Below are positions 57,914-64,000 of a DNA stretch of 64,000 bases, one piece after another (within the stretch, counting starts at the first letter, position 1; each line of letters starts with the position of its first letter). A model generated the notes under the pieces. That model was not told where the DNA came from. It did no database searches and saw only the letters and a list, made by a program, of their open reading frames with translations. The DNA is taken from assembly GCF_051859565.1 (NCBI RefSeq), contig NZ_JBHYFK010000002.1, positions 62,001 to 126,000 on the forward strand, given 5' to 3'. The position numbers and the translations under genes were made by a program. This DNA comes from Glycocaulis sp051859565 (lineage in GTDB: Bacteria; Pseudomonadota; Alphaproteobacteria; Caulobacterales; Maricaulaceae).

Positions 57914-58585
57914 ATGACACGCATCATCATCTTTGACGTGGATTCCACCCTGCTGGCCGTGGAAAGCCTTGATTTCGCGGTCGAGCAATCCCTGAGCAGC
58001 AAGCCCGGCGGGAAGGCGCAAGCCGCACAGCTCGCCGAGATCACCAGCCGCGGGATGGCCGGCGCGCTGGATTTCCGCCAGTCGCTGGAACAGCGCATCG
58101 CGATGGCGCCGCTAAGCCAGCAAGAAATCATGATGATCTCGGTCCAGCTGGCCGAGATGCTGACCCCGGGCATGTTCGAGCTGAGCCGCGCTTTGCGCGA
58201 CAAGGGGCATGGCGTGTTTGCGGTGTCTGGCGGATTTATCGAGTTGCTGGGCCCGGCGCTCTCCACGCTCGGCTTCATGCCGGGCGATGTGCGCTGCAAC
58301 CGCTTTGAATACGACGAGGCGGGGCTGGTCAGCGGCTTTGACCGGGAAAACCCGCTCTCGCGCTCAGGCGGCAAGGCGGTGGCCGTCAGGGCGCTGAAAA
58401 CCCTCGCCAATGCCTCCACCGCCGTCATGGTGGGCGATGGCATGACCGATTACGAGGCCTTCGCCGAGGGCGCAGCCGATGCCTTTATCGGCTTTGGCGG
58501 CGTGGTGCGGCGCGAGCCGGTAGCCGCCAGGGCCCCGGCCTTTGCCAATAGCGTGGACGAGCTTGCGGGGCTGTTGGGGGTCTAG
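57914..58585 (+). CDS. HAD-superfamily phosphatase, SerB-like
   Basis: The 223-residue protein has the HAD nucleophile motif DVDST at its start, VSGGF in motif II, GKAVAVRAL as the lysine region and GDGMTDYEAF with the metal aspartates. This arrangement matches phosphoserine phosphatase (SerB), the last step of serine synthesis, but length and some residues leave other small phosphatases possible. It follows msrA closely and is likely cotranscribed with it. Confidence 0.82.
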   Translation: MTRIIIFDVDSTLLAVESLDFAVEQSLSSKPGGKAQAAQLAEITSRGMAGALDFRQSLEQRIAMAPLSQQEIMMISVQLAEMLTPGMFELSRALRDKGHGVFAVSGGFIELLGPALSTLGFMPGDVRCNRFEYDEAGLVSGFDRENPLSRSGGKAVAVRALKTLANASTAVMVGDGMTDYEAFAEGAADAFIGFGGVVRREPVAARAPAFANSVDELAGLLGV

Positions 58586-58595
58586 TTCGCCGGCC

Positions 58596-59012
58596 CTAAC
58601 CGAACATATCCCCAACCGGCAGGGCCGCATGGCGCACCAGCCGGCTGTCGGCCACCGCCGCCTGACGGTGCGGCACGGCATGTGTCTGGTAGTGCGGGTC
58701 GGTGACCATCTCCAGAAACGCATTCGCGCTGGGGTAGGCCGCGATGAAGGCCATGTCCCAGCGTTCCTCCGCCGGGCCGATCAGCGTAACCTGAGGCTCA
58801 CCGCGCCAGATGATCCTGCCTCCCACACGGGCAAAGACGGCTGAGCTTTCGCGGCCATAGGTCTTGTATGCCTCCTCTCCGCTGATCTTGCGGTCATCGG
58901 GGTAGGCGGCGATCTCGCGGAAACGCAAAAGGTTCAGCATCTCGACCGGCTGGGTGCGGTCGAGGCCCTTGAACAGGGTGAAGGCGTCGCGGGTGGGGTC
59001 GATATGGCTCAT
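58596..59012 (-). CDS. DUF1330-family protein
   Basis: The 138-residue protein has the ferredoxin-like dimeric alpha+beta fold pattern of DUF1330: EMLNLLRFREIAAYPD, SGEEAYKTYGRESS, VGGRIIWRGE and FIAAYPSANAFLEMVTDPHY. No reaction is known for the family. The start is the ATG at 59012, with no clear ribosome binding site; a very long frame upstream is the shadow of the acylase gene. It is convergent with the HAD phosphatase gene, 10 bases apart. Confidence 0.78.
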   Translation of the reverse strand: MSHIDPTRDAFTLFKGLDRTQPVEMLNLLRFREIAAYPDDRKISGEEAYKTYGRESSAVFARVGGRIIWRGEPQVTLIGPAEERWDMAFIAAYPSANAFLEMVTDPHYQTHAVPHRQAAVADSRLVRHAALPVGDMFG

Positions 59013-59117
59013 GGCGCGATGGTGCGACGGCGCGAGGGGTGGCGCAAGCGGGTGATTGCGCACATGGCGCGGGCGTGCACACTGACACACCAATAAACGA
59101 AACGGGGAGGGGCGTTC

Positions 59118-61292
59118 ATGCGCGTCGGACGGATCATTCTCATCGCGGTGCCGGTGGTTCTGGCGCTGGCGGTGGCAGGCGCGTTTGCGGCTGGCTTGCG
59201 CCTTGTGCCGCTGGAGGTGCGCAGCTTTGACGAAGATGTGGCGCGCGCCGAGGCCATGCATTTCGAGGCGGAAATTTTCCGCGATGAATGGGGCGTTCCG
59301 CGCGTATTGGGCGCGACCGACGGGGACGCCGCCTTTGCGCTGGCTTTCGCCCATGCGGAAGATGATTTTCCCACCATCCAGTACGCCCTGCGCGCCGCGC
59401 TGGGCCCGGAAATGCTGGCCGCCGACGAGAGCGAGGCCAGAGGCGCGTATCTCGTACAGGCGCTGGGCGTCACCGCGCTGGTGGCAGCCGAGTACGAGAC
59501 CCAGCTTACGCTGGATACGCGCGCCTTGCTCAGCGGCTATGCGGCGGGGCTGAACTATTATGCCGCCCTTCACCCGGATGAGCGCGTACGTGATCTCTTC
59601 CCGGTCACGGGGCGCGATGTGGCGGCGCTCGCCGCCTTCTACTTCCCGCTCTTCTACGGGATGAGCGATGTGCTCACCGATCTCTTTGCCCCCGATGTGG
59701 AGCGCGACGGCGCGCGCGGGCAGGAGCTTCAGGTCCATTTCATCGCGCCGGGCGAGCAATACGAGCTTGGCTCGAACGCGATTGCGGTTGCGCCGTCTCG
59801 CTCGGACGATGGCGCAACGCGCGTGGTCATCAACTCCCACCAGCCGGTCGAAGGCCCGGTTGCCTGGTATGAAACCCACATGATGTCGGATGAAGGGCTG
59901 AACTTTGCCGGCGGCACCTTCCCTGGCGTGCCTGTCCTGCATCTGGGCGCCAATCCGGGCATGGCGCACGCGGCAACCATCAACCGGCCGGACCTGATTG
60001 ACGTCTATGAACTGACCCTTGGCCCGGACGACCGCTCCTACCTGCTCGATGGTGAGTATGTACCGTTCGAGCGCTCGACCGCGCGCATGCTGGTCCATCT
60101 CTGGGGGCCGTTTGCGTTTCAGGTGACGCGTCCCATTGAGCGCTCCGTCCACGGCACAGTGCTGCGTACCGAGCGCGGCGTCTTTGCGATCCGCCACGCG
60201 ACGCAGGGCGATCTGCGCGGCGTGGAGCAGACCTACCGGCTGATGCAGGCGCAGACCCTCGCCGAGTACGAAGAGGTCATGGAGATGCTCGCCATGGGCA
60301 ATACCAACCGGGTGGTGGGCGATTCCGCCGGTCGCATTGCGCGCTATTATAATGCCCGCATGCCGTTGCGCCTTGATGAGCCGGGGCTGGACTGGCGGAG
60401 TATACTGCCCGGTGAGCGCTCCGATCTGGTCTGGAACGAGTTCGCGCCCTTTTCTGCCCTGCCGCACATGGTTGATCCGGCGGCGGGCTATGTGGTGGAC
60501 GCCAACCACACGCCCTTCCGTGTCACGCTTGGCGATGAAGACCCGCAAGAAGGCGATTTCCCGCGCACTTTCGGCATCGAGACGCACATGACCAATCGCG
60601 GCCTTGTTGCCACGACGGCGCTGGCCGCGCTGGAAACGATCAGCCGCGATGCGCTTCTGGCGATCAAGTGGGATCATTCCTTCCATGAGGACAGTCAGGC
60701 GATGCAATTGCGCGCCGAGCTGCTGGCGATGGACTGGTCGGACGAGCCGCTCATGGCCGATGCGCTCGCCATTATCGAGGCATGGGACGGACGGGCTGAT
60801 TTCGACAATCGCAACGCCGCCCTATCGCTGCTGACCTATCAGCCGGTGGGTACCGCGCGCGCTGCCGGCCGGACCGGGCCGCCGCTGGATGAGGCGTTCC
60901 GCGACGCGGTGGTGTATCTCGCCGAGCACCATGGCCGGCTCGATCCGCCCTGGCGGGAGGTGAACTTCATCCGGCGCGGTGATGTGGCGGTGCCGCTGCA
61001 GGGCGGGCCGGATACGCTGCGGGCGGTCTACGGCCAGCGCAATGGAGACGGCACGCTCTCCATGGTGGCGGGCGATGGCCTCGTCATGCTCGCTGAATGG
61101 GATTCGGAGGGGGAATTTTCGCTCTGGGCGGTCCATCATTTCGGCTCGTCCAACCGGCCAGATGATCCCCACTATACCAGCCAGATGCAGGACTTTGCCG
61201 ACGAGGTGATGCGCCGCGTGCCGATGACAGTGGATGCGGTACGCGAAAGCGCAGTGGAGGCCTACCGTCCGGGGGAAAGGGCGGCACAATAG
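59118..61292 (+). CDS. Penicillin acylase family Ntn hydrolase, membrane-anchored or secreted
   Basis: The 724-residue protein starts with a hydrophobic segment (about residues 5-27), then the alpha-chain domain (EIFRDEWGVPRVLGATDGDAAFALAFAHAEDD), and the autocleavage site ELGSN with Ser219 as the new N-terminal nucleophile of the beta chain. Family members include penicillin G acylase, aculeacin A acylase and acyl-homoserine lactone acylases such as PvdQ. They cut an amide bond of an acylated substrate in the periplasm. GGGGAGGGG lies ahead of the ATG. The lactonase gene follows after 176 bases with two hairpins between. Confidence 0.88.
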   Translation: MRVGRIILIAVPVVLALAVAGAFAAGLRLVPLEVRSFDEDVARAEAMHFEAEIFRDEWGVPRVLGATDGDAAFALAFAHAEDDFPTIQYALRAALGPEMLAADESEARGAYLVQALGVTALVAAEYETQLTLDTRALLSGYAAGLNYYAALHPDERVRDLFPVTGRDVAALAAFYFPLFYGMSDVLTDLFAPDVERDGARGQELQVHFIAPGEQYELGSNAIAVAPSRSDDGATRVVINSHQPVEGPVAWYETHMMSDEGLNFAGGTFPGVPVLHLGANPGMAHAATINRPDLIDVYELTLGPDDRSYLLDGEYVPFERSTARMLVHLWGPFAFQVTRPIERSVHGTVLRTERGVFAIRHATQGDLRGVEQTYRLMQAQTLAEYEEVMEMLAMGNTNRVVGDSAGRIARYYNARMPLRLDEPGLDWRSILPGERSDLVWNEFAPFSALPHMVDPAAGYVVDANHTPFRVTLGDEDPQEGDFPRTFGIETHMTNRGLVATTALAALETISRDALLAIKWDHSFHEDSQAMQLRAELLAMDWSDEPLMADALAIIEAWDGRADFDNRNAALSLLTYQPVGTARAAGRTGPPLDEAFRDAVVYLAEHHGRLDPPWREVNFIRRGDVAVPLQGGPDTLRAVYGQRNGDGTLSMVAGDGLVMLAEWDSEGEFSLWAVHHFGSSNRPDDPHYTSQMQDFADEVMRRVPMTVDAVRESAVEAYRPGERAAQ

Positions 61293-61301
61293 TAAATGAA
61301 A

Positions 61302-61330
61302 CCCCGGAAGCGCTTCAGCGCTATCCGGGG
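61302..61330 (+). terminator. Hairpin after the acylase gene
   Basis: CCCCGG-A-AGCGC-TTCA-GCGCT-AT-CCGGGG, an 11-bp stem with a small asymmetric bulge, 10 bases after the acylase stop. No T-run. Confidence 0.6.
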
Positions 61331-61357
61331 CCTCTGTCAGAATTATCCTGCATCAGG

Positions 61358-61385
61358 TCCCGGATGGCCCTTCGGGCCTCCGGGA
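61358..61385 (+). terminator. Second hairpin upstream of the lactonase gene
   Basis: TCCCGGA-T-GGCCC-TTC-GGGCC-TCCGGGA is followed by TTTC. It is a 12-bp stem with one bulge and may be the true terminator of the acylase gene. Confidence 0.6.
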
Positions 61386-61468
61386 TTTCAGAGCCCCCCA
61401 TTTCCCCGCAAGACAGCTCCCCCGCCTTGCGTTAACTTTACCGCCTACACGACCGGGGAGGGCTCCAC

Positions 61469-62512
61469 ATGATCCGCGTTATTCTCATCGCCATTGGCCT
61501 TGTGGTTCTGATCGCGCTGGCGCGCATCGCCTACATGATCGTTCCGGCATCGGGCATGCTCACTCCGCATGAGCCGCGGCTGGCCGAGCGCTGTGAGAGC
61601 CTTGAGGTTGCGCCCGGCACCGAGGATGTGACCATTCACCCGCAGTCGGGCATCGTCTTTGTGTCGGCGGCAGACCGCCGCTCGGAAAATCCCGACGCGG
61701 GCGGCATCTGGACGTTTGATATCGCCGATCCGTTCCAGACCCTGCGCTACGCGAGTGTCGACGGGCCGGACGATTTCCAGCCGCACGGCATCAGCCTGTG
61801 GATCGGGGACGACGGACGCCAGCGCCTCTTCGTCATCAACCATCCGCTGGCGGGCGGTCACACGGTTGAAGTGTTCGAGGTCGATCAGGACTGGCGCCTC
61901 TTCCACGCGGAGACCATTACCTATCCCGAGCTTTCATCGCCCAATGATCTTGTCGCTGTAGGCCCCAACCAGTTCTACGCCACGAACGATTCCCGCTACC
62001 AGTCTGGCATCATGCAGCAGCTGGAAGCCTATTTCGGCCTGCCGCTGGCCGGGGTCAGCTATTATGACGGGGAGACCGGGCGCACTGCCGCTGGCGGGAT
62101 GATCTATGCCAACGGCATCAATGTATCAGCTGATGGCAGGATGCTTTATGTGGCCGAGTTTCTGGGCCGCCGGGTGAACGTATTCGAGCGCAACCCTGAA
62201 ACCGGCGCGCTGACCCACCGGCGCTCCATTCCGGTACGCACCGGGGCAGACAATATCGAGATTGATGAGAGCGGGGATTTGTGGATCGGGGCGCATCCGC
62301 GCGTGTTCGACTTCCTGGCCCATGCTGAAGACGAAACCGCGCTGGCACCCTCCCATGTCATCCGGGTCGATCCCGAAACCGGCCAGGCCGTGACCGTGCT
62401 CTATACCCATGGTGAAGAGCTGAGCGGATCGAGTGTCGGTGCGCCGTTCGGCTACCAGTTCGTGGTAGGCGCGGTGTTTGATTCCAACGTGCTGATCTGC
62501 CCGCGCGGCTGA
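61469..62512 (+). CDS. Paraoxonase (PON)-family lactonase/arylesterase
   Basis: The 347-residue protein has an N-terminal hydrophobic anchor and a six-bladed propeller with paraoxonase residues in order. Calcium ligands of human PON1 are matched: Glu52/Asp53 (PON1 Glu53/Asp54), Asn159 (Asn168) in SSPNDLVAVGPNQFYATND, Asn215 (Asn224) in YANGINVS, and Asp261/Asn262 (Asp269/Asn270). The catalytic histidine pair is matched by His106 (His115) in FQPHGISLW and His125 (His134) in INHP; His277 matches His285. PON enzymes hydrolyse lactones, notably long-chain acyl-homoserine lactones and aryl esters. Its place 176 bases after an acylase that may cut the same substrates suggests quorum quenching, though this is inference. 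Confidence 0.92.
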   Translation: MIRVILIAIGLVVLIALARIAYMIVPASGMLTPHEPRLAERCESLEVAPGTEDVTIHPQSGIVFVSAADRRSENPDAGGIWTFDIADPFQTLRYASVDGPDDFQPHGISLWIGDDGRQRLFVINHPLAGGHTVEVFEVDQDWRLFHAETITYPELSSPNDLVAVGPNQFYATNDSRYQSGIMQQLEAYFGLPLAGVSYYDGETGRTAAGGMIYANGINVSADGRMLYVAEFLGRRVNVFERNPETGALTHRRSIPVRTGADNIEIDESGDLWIGAHPRVFDFLAHAEDETALAPSHVIRVDPETGQAVTVLYTHGEELSGSSVGAPFGYQFVVGAVFDSNVLICPRG

Positions 62513-62609
62513 TTTTTGAAGCGAAAACGCTTCACACCGGCCGAACGCGCTCTAACCTCCTCTGACACATGACGGGCGAAGCCCGCGTTTTCACAGGGGA
62601 GGAACTGCC

Positions 62610-63956
62610 TTGGCCACTGCCAGCCCGCCACCGGGTATCCCGGTGACCCAGCCGCTTGCGCCCAGCGCGCGCCGCTATGCCATCGGCATGCTGCTTGTCA
62701 TCTACATCTTCAATTTCCTGGACCGGCAGATCGTCAACATCCTGGCTGAGCCGATCAAGATCGAGCTGGGGTTGGCCGACTGGCAGCTTGGCATGCTGAC
62801 CGGCCTTGCCTTCGCCGCTTTCTATACCGTGCTGGGCATTCCGATTGCGCGTTACGCCGAAAAGGCTGACCGGGTGAAGATCATCTCGGTGGCCGTGGCG
62901 GTGTGGAGCGCCTTCACCATCGCCTGCGGACTGGCGGCCAATTTCACCCAGCTATTGCTGGCGCGTATCGGGGTTGGCGTTGGCGAGGCCGGGTGTTCGC
63001 CGCCCGCTCACTCGCTCATCACGGACTATACGCCCAAGGAAGAGCGCGCCTCGGCGCTGGCCATCTATTCGATGGGAATTCCGCTGGGATCGCTGGCGGG
63101 CATGGCGCTCGGCGGGCTGATTGCTGACGCGTTCGGCTGGCGGGTCGCCTTTTTTGTTGCCGGTGCGCCGGGCATCATTCTGGCCATCATGGCCTTCCTC
63201 ACCCTGCCGGAACCGCGCCGGGGCCTTGAGAAGAAGGTCGTGCCGGTCAAGGGGCCAAGCTTTGGAGATGCCCTCAGGGAGCTGAAATCCAAAAAATCCT
63301 TCTGGTGGATTTCCATCGGCGCGGCGTTGAGCGCCATGGTCGGCTATGGCCATATCGCTTTTTACGGCTCGTTCTATCTGCGCAATCACGGCGAGGGCCT
63401 GACCGCCATGGCGGTAAACGTAAACGAAATGATCGGCGTCAGCTTCGGCCCGATAGGCTTTGTTGGCACCGCGCTTGGCCTCATCATCGGGATATGCGGC
63501 GCGGCAGGCACCTTCCTTGGCGGTGTGCTGGCCGACCGGGCGGCGCGCAAGAATGTGTCGGGCTATGCCACCGTGCCGGCGATCGCGGGCCTCGTGACCG
63601 TGATCCCCTTCATTGCGGCCATGCTGGTGGACAATGTGGCGCTATCCTTCGCTTTGCTCGCCATTCCGGTCTTTGCCGGGGCGATCTGGTACGGGCCGAT
63701 CTTTGCCAGCGCGCAGAGCCTTGTGCATCCGCAGACGCGGGCGACGGCGGCGGCGGTATTGCTCTTCATCATCAATCTGGTTGGCCTGGGGCTCGGCCCG
63801 CTTCTGGTCGGCACATTCAGCGACATCTTTGCCCAGACGATGGGTGCAGCTGAAGGCATTCGCTGGTCGATGGTGGTGTTTGGCGGCATGGGCGGCATTG
63901 CCTCCATCGCCTTCTTCCTCGCCGCGCGGACGCTGAAAGACGAGGTCGTGGCCTAG
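62610..63956 (+). CDS. MFS transporter, spinster-like
   Basis: The 448-residue protein has 12 hydrophobic segments with the major facilitator motifs: YIFNFLDRQIVNILAEPIK in helix 1, RYAEKADRVKI in the 2-3 loop, GVGEAGCSPPAHSLITDYTP and a later GGVLADRAAR. These are typical of spinster-like transporters, whose animal members export sphingosine-1-phosphate; bacterial substrates are mostly unknown. It starts with TTG at 62610, preceded by GGGGAGGA at a good distance. A perfect 10-bp hairpin begins at its stop codon. Confidence 0.9.
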   Translation: MATASPPPGIPVTQPLAPSARRYAIGMLLVIYIFNFLDRQIVNILAEPIKIELGLADWQLGMLTGLAFAAFYTVLGIPIARYAEKADRVKIISVAVAVWSAFTIACGLAANFTQLLLARIGVGVGEAGCSPPAHSLITDYTPKEERASALAIYSMGIPLGSLAGMALGGLIADAFGWRVAFFVAGAPGIILAIMAFLTLPEPRRGLEKKVVPVKGPSFGDALRELKSKKSFWWISIGAALSAMVGYGHIAFYGSFYLRNHGEGLTAMAVNVNEMIGVSFGPIGFVGTALGLIIGICGAAGTFLGGVLADRAARKNVSGYATVPAIAGLVTVIPFIAAMLVDNVALSFALLAIPVFAGAIWYGPIFASAQSLVHPQTRATAAAVLLFIINLVGLGLGPLLVGTFSDIFAQTMGAAEGIRWSMVVFGGMGGIASIAFFLAARTLKDEVVA

Positions 63957-63980
63957 GGTCTGTTATGAGGACAGACCCTA
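63954..63980 (+). terminator. Hairpin overlapping the MFS stop codon
   Basis: TAGGGTCTGT (63954-63963) pairs perfectly with ACAGACCCTA (63971-63980) around TATGAGG. It starts with the TAG stop. A T-run is missing. Confidence 0.65.
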
Positions 63981-64000
63981 AATAACGCCTGCAAGCGACA

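Noticed and set aside
59013..60707. Extension of the DUF1330-like gene into a 703-codon minus frame
   Set aside because: The extra part lies antisense to the acylase gene and has no domain; the DUF1330 part alone has normal length.

Overview
The window is high-GC chromosomal DNA of an alphaproteobacterium, most likely a marine Hyphomonadaceae/Maricaulaceae-type bacterium (Maricaulis, Oceanicaulis or Glycocaulis-like). This rests on the tsaE-amgK-murU-addB-addA-trxA gene order, EcfG-type (GGAAC-N16-CGTT) stress promoters, a possible CtrA box at ftsK, and strong alphaproteobacterial character of the proteins. No phage, insertion sequence or CRISPR array is visible. Coding density is very high, many genes overlap by 4 bases, and no gene-free gap exceeds about 235 bases.

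Layout. 1-4.1 kb: the 3' part of kynureninase, a membrane-anchored strictosidine-synthase-like propeller, an SDR, and a convergent [2Fe-2S] ferredoxin / ferredoxin reductase pair. 4.2-13.7 kb: one operon of tRNA modification (tsaE), peptidoglycan-sugar recycling (amgK, murU), double-strand-break repair (addB, addA) and thioredoxin, closed by a terminator. 13.7-23.2 kb: pyrF and an SDR, a secreted alpha/beta hydrolase divergent from an SdpR/SdpI-like pair, argG, a propeller protein and ftsK; two copies of a multi-hairpin intergenic repeat lie at 13.7 and 23.0 kb. 23.2-34 kb: nth, a large trimeric autotransporter, a 51-residue membrane protein with an EcfG promoter, an atypical PEP carboxylase, a sphingosine-1-phosphate-lyase-like PLP enzyme and katG.

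34-43 kb is an accessory-looking island: a lipoprotein formylglycine-generating enzyme convergent with two Cys-type sulfatases, and divergent from these a TetR regulator leading an operon of three glutathione-transferase-fold proteins, then a nucleotide-sugar epimerase. 43-51 kb is a respiratory block: CtaG-like and CopD-like membrane proteins, DUF2231, cytochrome oxidase subunit II, a fused subunit I+III lacking the K-channel lysine, a small subunit, and on the other strand a NOX/ferric-reductase-like flavocytochrome followed by a 30-residue membrane peptide. 50.7-64 kb: a FadE-like acyl-CoA dehydrogenase behind a second EcfG promoter, two tandem beta-lactamase-fold hydrolases, tRNA-Ser(GGA), a Ca/Na antiporter, msrA, a HAD phosphatase, a DUF1330-like protein, a penicillin-acylase-family Ntn hydrolase, a paraoxonase-family lactonase with all PON1 metal ligands, and a spinster-type MFS transporter.

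The most unusual items are the K-channel-less oxidase, the two very small membrane proteins with strong expression signals, the repeat element whose second hairpin has changed sequence but kept its fold, the periplasmic sulfatase-maturation set, and the acylase-lactonase pair that could act on acyl-homoserine lactones. All functional assignments are from reading motifs; no searches were run.
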